Shown: positions 8,335-16,460 of the stretch, in pieces
How positions within the stretch are numbered: the first letter of the stretch is position 1
Layout of the letters: each line of letters starts with the position of its first letter
Source of the DNA: Pseudomonadaceae bacterium
GTDB lineage: Bacteria; Pseudomonadota; Gammaproteobacteria; Pseudomonadales; Pseudomonadaceae
Assembly: GCA_019745275.1 (NCBI GenBank)
Contig: JAIETJ010000029.1
Span: 1 to 54,539 of the forward strand
Length of the DNA stretch: 54,539 nucleotides
Direction: 5' to 3'
Notes under the pieces: model-generated
What the model saw: the letters and a program-made list of their open reading frames with translations, nothing else
Told to the model about the DNA's origin: nothing
Database searches by the model: none
Position numbers and translations under genes: made by a program

Positions 8335-9666
8335 CTAGAGCACTCCAGCTTTTTTCCAGGCCAAATACTGGCTGACTAACTCCGGACCTAGCTCGCTGGG
8401 CAGTGCATCCAGCACCGGCACGCCGTTGGCGGCCAAGCGCTCGTGCAAGTTAGCGCGGGCATTGAGGTAGTCGACGCTGCCGCAATAAGCCAATGCCGTT
8501 TCGTAATCGTGCACTTGGGTGTGGCGCAGACTATCCAGCACTTCCTCGCGCAGGCTCACCAGTAACACCCGGTGCTGGCGGCTGAGACGTTTGACTGCGG
8601 CGAGCAACTCCTCGTCATCCTCATCGCGCAAATTACTCACCAGCACCACCAAGGCGCGGCGGCGTTGCCGGGTGAGGAGGTTGTTGATAGCCGCGCTGTA
8701 GTCGGCCGGGCGCTGGGTGCTTTGCAGGTCGTACACGCCATTGAGCAGGGTGCTCAGGTGTGCTTGGCCTTTTACCGGGGCAATAAAGCGTGGCTGCTCG
8801 CTGGCAAAGGTCGCCAAACCGACCGCATCGCCTTGGCGCAGGGCCACATAGCTGAGCAGCAGGCAGGCGTTTAGGGCATGGTCGAAATGCGCAAGGTCGC
8901 CATCTTGGCTGCGCATGCGCCGGCCGCAATCGAGGAGAAACACTATCTGCTGATCGCGCTCATCTTGGTACTCGCGGGCAATCGGTGTGCGTTTGCGCGC
9001 AGTGGCTTTCCAGTCGATCTGCCGCAGGGTGTCGCCGTCACGAAAGTCGCGCAGCTGGTGAAACTCCAAACCTAGGCCACGGCGCTGTTGTTGGCGTACG
9101 CCTAATTGGCTGAGCCAGTCGTCCACAGCCAGTAGTTGCGCGCCGTGAATACGGGCGAAATCGGGGTAGACCCGGGTTTGTCCGTTGACTTCGATCAGCC
9201 GGCGGGCGTGCCATAACCGCAGTGGGCTGGGCAGCGCCACCTCGCAACGGGCTAAGTTAAAGTGTCCACGGGCCAGCGGTCGCACTCGATAACTGCATTG
9301 GCTGTGGCGCTGCGGTTGCAACTCGATGCGCTGTGGTAAGTGCTCGAAGGCCATCGCCTCGGGCAGATGGTCGAACAGCTCAATGCGCACCGGATGCCGA
9401 TAATCGTGGTGAATCTGTAGCTGTACTTCGCTCCAGCGGCCTAGCGGTAAGTTACCGGCTAAGGTGCGCTGCAGGCGGGGCGAGGGCAGTTGCCGCAGCC
9501 ACAGCGCATCCAGCGCGGCGACCACTAGCAAAGCCAACAAAGCGCCGGCCCACAGCAAGCTAACACTGGCCGGCAGTTTCACCCCCAGTACCGGCAGGGC
9601 ACCCAGCACAATGGCGGCGGCCAGCAGGAACGCCAGCAGAGCCAGCAGTAGGCGAGAAGGCTTCAT
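8335..9666 (-). CDS. DUF58 domain membrane protein (vWA-like)
   Basis: A 443-residue protein. Two hydrophobic segments lie in the first 60 residues, followed by a beta-rich middle and the DUF58 core GLEFHQLRDFRDGDTLRQ, IDWKATARK and REYQDERDQQIVFLLDCG. The last begins a von Willebrand A-like fold in which the usual DxSxS metal site reads DCGRR, so metal binding may be lost. DUF58 proteins are standard partners of MoxR ATPases. Its ATG overlaps the MoxR stop by four bases (ATGA), making it the last gene of the seven-gene operon. It is convergent with the PilZ gene 17 bp away. Confidence 0.9.
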   Translation of the reverse strand: MKPSRLLLALLAFLLAAAIVLGALPVLGVKLPASVSLLWAGALLALLVVAALDALWLRQLPSPRLQRTLAGNLPLGRWSEVQLQIHHDYRHPVRIELFDHLPEAMAFEHLPQRIELQPQRHSQCSYRVRPLARGHFNLARCEVALPSPLRLWHARRLIEVNGQTRVYPDFARIHGAQLLAVDDWLSQLGVRQQQRRGLGLEFHQLRDFRDGDTLRQIDWKATARKRTPIAREYQDERDQQIVFLLDCGRRMRSQDGDLAHFDHALNACLLLSYVALRQGDAVGLATFASEQPRFIAPVKGQAHLSTLLNGVYDLQSTQRPADYSAAINNLLTRQRRRALVVLVSNLRDEDDEELLAAVKRLSRQHRVLLVSLREEVLDSLRHTQVHDYETALAYCGSVDYLNARANLHERLAANGVPVLDALPSELGPELVSQYLAWKKAGVL

Positions 9667-10760
9667 AGGCGCGGCGCGGCAACCTGATCGAGCAATTGCT
9701 GAAGCAATTGGTCAACCGATAGGCCTTCGATATCCAACTCAGGCGCCAAGCGCACCCGATGGCGCAATACCGCCAAGGCGCAACCTTTAATGTCATCGGG
9801 TAAGACAAAGTCGCCGCCGCGCAGCAACGCTCGCGCCCGGCCACAGCGCACCAGCGCAATTGAGGCGCGTGGTCCGGCGCCAATACTCAGGCCGGGCCAC
9901 GTGCGGGTGGCACGGGCCACGCGCACGGCGTAGTCGAGGACTTGTTCGTCCATGGGTAAGTCGCCGGCGATTTTTTGCAGCGCTAAGACGTCTTTGGCTT
10001 GCAGGAGGGTGCGCAGCGGTGTCACTTCGAGCATGTCAGCCTTGGTCGAGCGGGTCACTTGGCGGACTAAGTTCAGCTCGTCATCGGCCTGCGGATAATC
10101 CATCCGCAGCTTCAACATAAAGCGGTCAAGTTCGGCTTCTGGCAGTGGGTAAGTGCCTTCCTGTTCGATCGGATTTTGCGTGGCCAACACCAAGAACGGT
10201 AACGGCACAGGCAGGGCGCGGCCTTCCAAGGTGACTTGGCGCTCTTGCATCACCTCCAGCAGCGCCGCTTGGGTCTTGGCTGGAGCGCGGTTGATCTCAT
10301 CGGCCAGCAGCAGATTGGTGAACACCGGGCCTTTACGCAGCTTGAACTGCTCGGTTTGCAGGTCGTACACGGCATGTCCGGTGACGTCGCTGGGCATTAG
10401 GTCGGGGGTGAACTGAATGCGCGAGAACTCGCCGCCAAAGCAACTGGCCAAGGCCCGCACCAGCAAGGTTTTGCCCAGCCCCGGCACGCCTTCCACCAGC
10501 ACGTGACCACCGGCGATCAAGGCGGTGAGCAAGTCATCGATGACCGCGTTTTGACCGATCAACGCGCGTTGCAATTCTTGCCGCAAGGCTTGCGCGAGTT
10601 GACTGGCGCGCTGGCGTTGGCTGCTGGGGCTGACGGCGGCTGGTGTGGCTATAGGTTCTGCCGGTGCGACGCTGCTGGGCGCGGCCGGACTGGGCTGCTG
10701 GGCGGTCTCGGCGGATTCGCCTGGCTCGGTGTTAATGTGCACGTTGCTCTCATCGCTCAT
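9663..10760 (-). CDS. MoxR family AAA+ ATPase
   Basis: A 365-residue AAA+ chaperone-like ATPase. Residues 1-55 are a low-complexity, Ser/Pro/Ala-rich leader. Walker A is GVPGLGKT, Walker B LLADEINRA, sensor 1 ATQNPIEQEG, and the second-domain motif is GASPRASIALVR-like (here GAGPRASIALVR). MoxR proteins remodel partner proteins that carry vWA-type domains, here most likely the DUF58 protein encoded next. The start is ATG 10760, which overlaps the DUF4350 stop in ATGA; a longer frame reaching 10898 would run inside that gene and is rejected. Confidence 0.92.
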   Translation of the reverse strand: MSDESNVHINTEPGESAETAQQPSPAAPSSVAPAEPIATPAAVSPSSQRQRASQLAQALRQELQRALIGQNAVIDDLLTALIAGGHVLVEGVPGLGKTLLVRALASCFGGEFSRIQFTPDLMPSDVTGHAVYDLQTEQFKLRKGPVFTNLLLADEINRAPAKTQAALLEVMQERQVTLEGRALPVPLPFLVLATQNPIEQEGTYPLPEAELDRFMLKLRMDYPQADDELNLVRQVTRSTKADMLEVTPLRTLLQAKDVLALQKIAGDLPMDEQVLDYAVRVARATRTWPGLSIGAGPRASIALVRCGRARALLRGGDFVLPDDIKGCALAVLRHRVRLAPELDIEGLSVDQLLQQLLDQVAAPRL

Positions 10761-12040
10761 AGGAGATTCCTGAGGGTTTGCAGGTGGGCAACCTGGCGGG
10801 TGAATTCGCTGGCGGATAGCCGTTGTTCGGCTGGCGGACGCATCGCTTGCCCGATGGCACGCGGGGTTAAACGGGTTAGGCGGCCGAGTGCTTGCCATTG
10901 TTCGGCGACGGCCAAGCGTTCGAAACCGGGATGGCGGCGCCGGGCACGCTGTTGAATATCGCGTTGTAAGGCTTGCAATAAGCTGCGCTGGCCAGCATGC
11001 CGGAGTTGAAAGTCGGCGCTGCTGCGCAGGTGTTCAACTAACTGGCGGCGGCCATGGCTGGCGGGCTGCAGCAGCGGGCCTTGGCGCATACCGGCGGCCC
11101 ACAACGTGGCGGCAAGCAATAGGCTTAGGGCTAGCAACGCTTGCGGGAAGTGTTTCAGCAGCAGGCTGAATAGGTCATCACGGTCGGCGCGGTAGAGCAG
11201 GGTGACCTCGCTGTCTTGGGTCAGATACCAGAGCAGCCAAGCGTTGTCGTAACGGTCAATGTTGGCGTTTTGCCAAATCCAGTTATCGGTCAACACGGTG
11301 AGCAGGCCATCACCTTGGTCGAGTTGCAGCATGTGCGTGCTGTCGCTGCTATTGGCCCACGCGTGGGCCAGATCCTTACCGTCGTTGAGGTGAAACTCGG
11401 TATCGAAGTCGATATAGGCCGGCGCGTCTTCGTTTTCTAAGTACAGCTTGGTGAGCTCTGGGTACTGGGGTTTTTCGGGCTCGCCGGGCTGGGGTTTATC
11501 TGCATCGCTCGGCGCAGGCTGACTGTCGTTGTCGCTGTCAGGCTCGTCGGCCTCGGCCTCGTTGTCGGACGTTTTCTCGGCGCCGTTGTTGGTCTGCTCT
11601 TGCTGGTCTTCTTTGGCCAAGTCTTCTGTCATATGTTGCTCGATACCGAGCGGATCAAGCAGCAAGTCGCCGCTGGCGTGCTGGTCTTGGTCCCATATGC
11701 GTTCGGCGATTACGATCAAATGGCCACCGCTGGCGGTCCATTGCTGCACGCGGGCGGTTTGTTTGGGTGTCAGGTTTTCACGCGAGCCGAGCATGATTAA
11801 GGTCTGGCCCTTGCTCGGTAGGTTGGCCAGTACGTCTAGGCTGTCGGCGCGCTGCACCTTGCGGCCTTGCTGGCTAAGAAAGTGCTCGGCAGCCAGGTAC
11901 GGGTTGTTTTGCACCTCGGGCGCCGGGCCGTGCTTGAGGGTTTTTTGATAGGGCGTGGCAATGCTAAGCAAGTAGCTGCCGAGTAAACCGAGCAGCAAGA
12001 CAACGGCGGCGCCGAGATAGAAGCCGTAGCGGCGAGTCAT
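10757..12040 (-). CDS. DUF4350 domain membrane protein
   Basis: A 427-residue protein with an N-terminal membrane anchor (about 5-28), a DUF4350 region (NNPYLAAEHFLSQQGRKV, then LIMLGSRENL and GGHLIVIAERIW), and a second membrane segment near 300-318. An unusual acidic, repetitive stretch of Glu/Asp/Pro/Gln lies at about 140-195 and probably forms a flexible linker. The C-terminal 100 residues are basic and cytoplasmic. It overlaps its operon neighbours by four bases at both ends (12037-12040 and 10757-10760). Biochemical role unknown. Confidence 0.85.
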   Translation of the reverse strand: MTRRYGFYLGAAVVLLLGLLGSYLLSIATPYQKTLKHGPAPEVQNNPYLAAEHFLSQQGRKVQRADSLDVLANLPSKGQTLIMLGSRENLTPKQTARVQQWTASGGHLIVIAERIWDQDQHASGDLLLDPLGIEQHMTEDLAKEDQQEQTNNGAEKTSDNEAEADEPDSDNDSQPAPSDADKPQPGEPEKPQYPELTKLYLENEDAPAYIDFDTEFHLNDGKDLAHAWANSSDSTHMLQLDQGDGLLTVLTDNWIWQNANIDRYDNAWLLWYLTQDSEVTLLYRADRDDLFSLLLKHFPQALLALSLLLAATLWAAGMRQGPLLQPASHGRRQLVEHLRSSADFQLRHAGQRSLLQALQRDIQQRARRRHPGFERLAVAEQWQALGRLTRLTPRAIGQAMRPPAEQRLSASEFTRQVAHLQTLRNLL

Positions 12041-13635
12041 GGGCGCACCTGCGCACTGGCCGGCGGCGGATTAAACAGGCGGCGCCAGCCTTCACAGAGG
12101 CCACGTTTAAGATTGGCCGGTGGCAGTTGATGACCATAGGCAAGGTTCTGCCAGTGGCGGGTTAGCACTTGGGCGAAACGACTAAGCTCGGCTAGCTGCA
12201 ATTGTTCGGTCAGTTGCAGTACTTCACCCTCGGTGTGCGAGCCTTTTAAACGCAGTTGATAGTCGTGTAGCAGGCGGCTGAGCAGGGCGCGATAGAGCAA
12301 GCCCAAGGCTTCGCGGGGCTGCTCGGCCCATAGGTGTTCAGCGGCGCTGGCGATGTCGTCAGGCAGGCTCTCGGGGGCTACTTCAAGTCCAAACAGTTGC
12401 GTCGGCAGCGGCTTCTGGCGTTTTTTCGGCAGCTTGAGTCGGCTGCCAAAGGTGCGTAACCATTCACGGTAGCGCCACGCCAGTAGCGCCAGCGCGCTAA
12501 ACAGCACCGCCCACAAGAGTACTTCGAGGATCAGTGCAAACTGTGCGCCATGCTTGAGTAAACCCAGTTGCTCAAGTAACAGCTTAAGTTTGCTGAGTAG
12601 GTCTGTGCCGTCGCTATCGCTGGCTTTTTTGGTTTTTTTATCGTCGCCAAATTTCCAGCGAGTAACCTGTTGGCGATTCTCAAAGGGCGGCTGGTCGAGC
12701 AGTTGGGCGATGCTGCTGTGCGCGGCTTTGCTGCTCAGTGGCTGTTTAAGCAAGCGCTCGGCCTCGGGGCCGGCCGGGTCAAACTGTGGGATCGGGCAAC
12801 TACCGCTGGCGCCTGCGGCGAATGCGGGCGTTGCTGGCTGCAGGAGAAATAATCCGCAGGCCAACAGCAGGACATAACTGAGCCCACTCAGACGTTGGCG
12901 CAGGCGTCGAAACGCCAGTTCAAGATCCCAGGCTTCGAGGGCGCTGCGCCGGTTCAGGTACAGGCTAAAGCCGCAGGCCACGTAAATTGGCTCCCAAACA
13001 ATCAGCAGCAAGGCATAAAAACCGTTGTACACATGTGCCAGTAGCAGACTTTCGGCGCCGTCGGGAGATATCAGTTGGCTCCAATCCCAGTCACTTTTCA
13101 GTTGTTGCGGCAGGAGTAAATACAGCAGGCTAAACATGCCCAAATACAGCGCGGTTTCGACGCTTGAGCCAACAATCGTCAGCCACGTGGCGGGGCCAGT
13201 ATCGCGTTGGCCGAGGACGATCAGGCGCTGGCTGCGGGTTTGGCCGCTGAGGCCTTCGAGTTGCAATACCGGCAAGTCAAAGCTGCGGGTCACGCTGAGA
13301 CGTCGCCACGTCAGGCTGGCCAGCAATTGTGGTTTGAGTAGCCCGGGCAGGGCCTTGAAGGCTTGGCGCAAGGATGGCGTGGCGCCGAATATGGCTTGCG
13401 CCAAAATGTGCAGCGGCAGTCGCTCATACAGCGGTTTTAGCCACCAAAACAGCAGCATTGCAATGCTCGGATATTGCCAGAAAATCACGCTAAGCAGGAT
13501 GAATGCCGGCAAAGTCAGGAGCGCCCAACTGCAGCTCAAAAGACTCCGATGGCGGCGCGCCAAGAGCACCCCAAGGTCGAGTGCTTCCCAAGCGCTGCGC
13601 GGGCGGATGATCACGCTGGCATCGGTCAGGCGCAT
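12037..13635 (-). CDS. DUF4129 domain membrane protein
   Basis: A 532-residue protein. The N-terminal half is a multi-helix membrane region (hydrophobic stretches near 35-60, 170-190, 205-225 and 250-275), followed by a loop of about 90 residues, a strong membrane helix near 360-385 (EVLLWAVLFSALALLAW) and a cytoplasmic DUF4129 domain (AEHLWAEQPREALGLLYRAL, then LSRFAQVLTRHWQNLAYG). DUF4129 is usually linked to MoxR/DUF58 or transglutaminase-type envelope systems. ATG 13635 follows GAGGTGAG, which lies in the downstream copy of the tandem duplication described at 13644-13824. Confidence 0.85.
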   Translation of the reverse strand: MRLTDASVIIRPRSAWEALDLGVLLARRHRSLLSCSWALLTLPAFILLSVIFWQYPSIAMLLFWWLKPLYERLPLHILAQAIFGATPSLRQAFKALPGLLKPQLLASLTWRRLSVTRSFDLPVLQLEGLSGQTRSQRLIVLGQRDTGPATWLTIVGSSVETALYLGMFSLLYLLLPQQLKSDWDWSQLISPDGAESLLLAHVYNGFYALLLIVWEPIYVACGFSLYLNRRSALEAWDLELAFRRLRQRLSGLSYVLLLACGLFLLQPATPAFAAGASGSCPIPQFDPAGPEAERLLKQPLSSKAAHSSIAQLLDQPPFENRQQVTRWKFGDDKKTKKASDSDGTDLLSKLKLLLEQLGLLKHGAQFALILEVLLWAVLFSALALLAWRYREWLRTFGSRLKLPKKRQKPLPTQLFGLEVAPESLPDDIASAAEHLWAEQPREALGLLYRALLSRLLHDYQLRLKGSHTEGEVLQLTEQLQLAELSRFAQVLTRHWQNLAYGHQLPPANLKRGLCEGWRRLFNPPPASAQVRP

Positions 13636-13736
13636 TGTTGCTCACCTCGACCTGCGTAGGTGCAATAACCCGCAACTAACCGCAGCAGGCGGCCACCGAC
13701 AGCGAGCTTAACGCTGTTGCAGGTGCTAACGGCCAT
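13626..13736 (-). CDS. Putative 36-codon ORF: duplicated SpoIIM C-terminus
   Basis: On the minus strand ATG 13736-13734 opens a 36-residue frame beginning MAVSTCNSVKLAVGG that ends in TGA at 13628-13626. Twenty-seven of its codons align without gaps to the end of the upstream SpoIIM-like protein. GAGG lies eight bases before the ATG. The start overlaps the SpoIIM stop (TAG 13728-13726) and the stop overlaps the DUF4129 start (ATG 13635-13633), so it bridges the only non-overlapping junction in this part of the operon. It may be a coupling relay or simply a decayed ancestral 3' end; no product is proven. Confidence 0.35.
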   Translation of the reverse strand: MAVSTCNSVKLAVGGRLLRLVAGYCTYAGRGEQQCA

Positions 13737-13824
13737 TATCGGTACCTCGACCCGCACAGGTGAAATAAACCCCGACTAACAGCCACAAGCCACCCCCGAC
13801 AGCGAACTTAACGTTGCTGCTGGT
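13644..13824. repeat. Diverged 100-bp tandem duplication at spoIIM 3' end
   Basis: The 81 bases 13644-13724 and 13744-13824 align without gaps, offset by exactly 100 bp, with 63 of 81 identical by my count. Both start ACCTCGACC and end in CGACAGCGA.CTTAACG-type sequence. The left copy lies outside the SpoIIM-like gene and the right copy encodes its last residues. Because 100 is not a multiple of three, the copies are in different frames relative to the gene. Confidence 0.85.
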
Positions 13825-14706
13825 GTACGTCATCGACGACCAATAGGCCTCCACAAAAGCCGCTATCAGCAATAGCAGCATGGCCCCTGCGACTAGTTGC
13901 ACACTTTGCTTGGCCGCTAAGCGCAGGGCTTCACTGCGCGGCCAGCGGCCCGGTGCGATCAATGCCCAGCCGAGTTTTAGTCCGGCGGCGCCCGCCACGG
14001 TGATGGCGGTGAGTTCAAAGGCGCCGTGACCAATAACGAACGACCAAAAGGTCAGTCCGGAGCCTATTTGGCTTAAGTGTCCAGCCACGGCGCCGATCAT
14101 CAAACCGTTGAAGAATAAGAAAAACAAACTGCCTAGACCAAACAGCAGGCCGCTGGCGAAGGTCTGAAAGGCAATGCCGATATTGTTCATGATGTAGTAA
14201 CCGAACATCATCCAGTCATCACCCGAGTTGCGTTCGCCAAAGCGTCCCAAACGATGCGCGTCGGGGGCGTACATTGATTCCATCGAGTGCACTTGCTCGG
14301 GCGGCACTACGCTGTAGACCAGTTCAGGGAACAGATAAACCAGCAAGCCCATGCCCAGCAAACTGCCATAAAACAGCAGGCTGGCGCACAGCAGGCTGCG
14401 CCATTCGCGGCGCACTAATTGCGGCAGGCCGGTGAGTAAAAAGCCAATGGCGTTGGCGGCCAAGTGGCTGCGATGGCGATACAGTTGTTGATGACCGCGC
14501 ATCACCAGTTGTTGCAATTGTTCGACTAAGTGCGCGCTGTAGCCGCGCTCTTGGGCCAGCGCTAATTGTTGGCAAAGGTGCCGATAGCGGGCGGCAAAGT
14601 CGTGGCTGTGCTCGGGCTTGGCTTTGCCGCGCTCAAGGCCTTGCAGTTGCTCGCTGAAGGTTTGCCAGCTGGCTTGGTAGCGGCTTTCAAATAGGCTCTG
14701 TTTCAT
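13726..14706 (-). CDS. SpoIIM-like (stage II sporulation protein M) membrane protein
   Basis: A 326-residue membrane protein in a non-sporulating organism. A helical N-terminal region of about 100 residues (FSEQLQGLERGKAKPEHSHD...) precedes five or six membrane helices, including GLLFGLGSLFFLFFNGLMIGAV and the SpoIIM signature HGAFELTAITVAGAAGLKLG. Its ATG overlaps the RDD stop by four bases. The C-terminus (VKFAVGGGLWLLVGVYF) is duplicated just downstream, and the present stop TAG may be a consequence of that duplication. Such homologues recur with RDD, DUF4129 and MoxR genes; function outside sporulation is not established. Confidence 0.88.
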   Translation of the reverse strand: MKQSLFESRYQASWQTFSEQLQGLERGKAKPEHSHDFAARYRHLCQQLALAQERGYSAHLVEQLQQLVMRGHQQLYRHRSHLAANAIGFLLTGLPQLVRREWRSLLCASLLFYGSLLGMGLLVYLFPELVYSVVPPEQVHSMESMYAPDAHRLGRFGERNSGDDWMMFGYYIMNNIGIAFQTFASGLLFGLGSLFFLFFNGLMIGAVAGHLSQIGSGLTFWSFVIGHGAFELTAITVAGAAGLKLGWALIAPGRWPRSEALRLAAKQSVQLVAGAMLLLLIAAFVEAYWSSMTYTSSNVKFAVGGGLWLLVGVYFTCAGRGTDNGR

Positions 14707-15413
14707 GTTGGCCCCAGTAAGCCACGGGCAATGCCGTTGAGTTGGGCTTGCGCCTGTTCTGGCGGCACTTGCAGCGGCTCGGCCAGCAACTGCGCAACCT
14801 CACTGCAGCGGGCGCTGGACAGACCGCTTTGGCGTTCGGCAAAGGCCAAGATGGCGCGTTGTTCACTCAGGTTCATGCTGAAGGGTGCACGCAGCGGCTC
14901 AGCCTCAGGCAGTTCAGGGCGAGCAGCGGGGGTTTGTGCATAGACCACCAAGGTGCCGGCGGCTAAGTCGCCCAAGCGCTTAAAGGCCGGGTGGTTGAGG
15001 CTGCTGAGAATCCCCAAGCCATAGGCAAACGGTAGGAAATCGACAAAGCGTAATAGATTGCGCGTCAGCGAGGCTGCCCAGCCGACTGGGGTGCCATCGT
15101 CATGCACCACCCGCAAGCCGAGCCATTGTTTGCCCGGTGAGCTGCCTTGGTTAAGCACCTCAAACAACACCATGTACCACCAGGTAAGCATAAAGATGAC
15201 GATGGCGGCCAAGCCCTTACCTAACTTGCCGAGCAGCTCGAGCAGCAATAGCACAGCGAGCAACAGTAAACCGCGAATCGCTAGGTCAATAGCAAACGCC
15301 AGCGCCCGCGGCACCAAGCTGACCGGACGAAGGCTGAGGTCGATGCCCTCGGGAGTCTCCACTTTATAGCGGGTGTCCAACAGTTCAGTGGCGACACCGT
15401 TGGGCTGGGGCAT
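14703..15413 (-). CDS. RDD family membrane protein
   Basis: A 236-residue protein if ATG 15413 is the start (an in-frame ATG at 15440 is equally possible; neither has a clear ribosome site). Residues 40-140 hold three hydrophobic helices with the RDD marks PRALAFAIDLAIRG, GSSPGKQWLGLRVV and GTPVGWAASLTRNLLRFVD. The C-terminal 80 residues are soluble and helical. RDD proteins are small membrane proteins of largely unknown function, some linked to transport. It overlaps the SpoIIM-like gene by four bases and follows the BPSS1780-like gene by about 120 bp. Confidence 0.85.
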   Translation of the reverse strand: MPQPNGVATELLDTRYKVETPEGIDLSLRPVSLVPRALAFAIDLAIRGLLLLAVLLLLELLGKLGKGLAAIVIFMLTWWYMVLFEVLNQGSSPGKQWLGLRVVHDDGTPVGWAASLTRNLLRFVDFLPFAYGLGILSSLNHPAFKRLGDLAAGTLVVYAQTPAARPELPEAEPLRAPFSMNLSEQRAILAFAERQSGLSSARCSEVAQLLAEPLQVPPEQAQAQLNGIARGLLGPT

Positions 15414-15536
15414 TGCGGCGGGGGTAGGCGGCATCGGCAACTGGGGTCACATGATTGGCGAAACAAAGCCCGATGCTAGCGAGCAGCAGGCGTACAAGCA
15501 ACCGGGCGGTAACTTTACCCGGTACGACAACGCGCG

Positions 15537-16304
15537 TTATGCGGCGGCGGGTAATACCCCGAAAATGGTGCGATAGAGAATACCAGTGCTGATCATCCAC
15601 ATAGGCATGGTCCACACCAAGCCAATACCAAGGGGGATGGCGCTAAGGAGAATTATTAAACCGAGCAGCATTGCCCAACCAAAAACTTTGAACCAGTGCT
15701 GGCTGATCGCTTTGCGCGAGGTTTCCAGTGCTTGCCACGGTGATAGTCCGCGCTCAAGAACCAATGGCAAGGCCAGCGTATAGGCAAATGCCAAGTAAAT
15801 GCCGGGTAACAGCAATAGCAACATACCTGCGTAAACCATCACAGACATTAAAATGCCGGTAATGATTACCGGTATGGGGTTGTTAAAAGCGAGGAAGATT
15901 TGATTGAAATTAATCTCTTGTCCCGCGGCGCGGCGAATCCCGACCAGCATCAGACCGGCCAGTAAAGGGTAAGTCAGTACCGAGCCAAGAATGCCAATGG
16001 CAAACTGACTGGTGAACATACCGACTAAGTTGTCCTCTCCAGGCTCTAAGCCTACGAGGCCCAGAACGAAGCCCAATACGGTATTAACCAGCATGATGGC
16101 GGCGTAATAGAGCAAGAAACCGCCGATAAGAATGCCTTTGCTGCTGGCGACTAAACGCCACGACTCGCTGATTAGTGCGCCAACCTGAAAGTCGTAACCA
16201 CGGCTTAGTGCTTCTTCAATGCTGGGTACTTGTTCTGCTACCGCCGCCTCTTGCAGGTTGCTGACGGGTGCTGCGTAGGGGTTTTCGCTGGGGGTGGCGC
16301 TCAT
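15537..16304 (-). CDS. BPSS1780-like membrane protein
   Basis: A 255-residue inner-membrane protein. An N-terminal soluble stretch of about 55 residues (MSATPSENPYAAPVSNLQ) is followed by six hydrophobic segments, with GVRRAAGQEINFNQIF-like loop GIRRAAGQEI and SPWQALETSRKAISQHWFKV, features shared with BPSS1780 and YciC-type proteins. Function unknown. It is the first gene of the seven-gene minus-strand operon by position. ATG 16304 has a weak ribosome site. The family name is from recognition of overall layout, so the precise family is less sure than the membrane topology. Confidence 0.75.
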   Translation of the reverse strand: MSATPSENPYAAPVSNLQEAAVAEQVPSIEEALSRGYDFQVGALISESWRLVASSKGILIGGFLLYYAAIMLVNTVLGFVLGLVGLEPGEDNLVGMFTSQFAIGILGSVLTYPLLAGLMLVGIRRAAGQEINFNQIFLAFNNPIPVIITGILMSVMVYAGMLLLLLPGIYLAFAYTLALPLVLERGLSPWQALETSRKAISQHWFKVFGWAMLLGLIILLSAIPLGIGLVWTMPMWMISTGILYRTIFGVLPAAA

Positions 16305-16415
16305 TGGGACAGTCCTTGTGCAGAGTTTGCTAGCCGAGCAAGCATGCTAACGGCTCGCGGCGCTTACCAGCAAGGCGCAATGTTCGGTGGCGTGAACAGT
16401 GGGCTGGCCAAGTTT

Positions 16416-16441
16416 TGGCGGCAGTGACTACACTGCCGCCA
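16416..16441. promoter_or_regulatory. Perfect hairpin in the sbcB leader
   Basis: TGGCGGCAGTG (16416-16426) and its exact complement (16431-16441) pair as an 11-bp stem with loop ACTA, ending about 20 bases before the GTG start of sbcB and about seven before its GAGG ribosome site. No T run follows, so it is not a standard terminator. It could affect sbcB mRNA stability or ribosome access. Confidence 0.5.
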
Positions 16442-16460
16442 CTTCGATGAGGACATTCGC

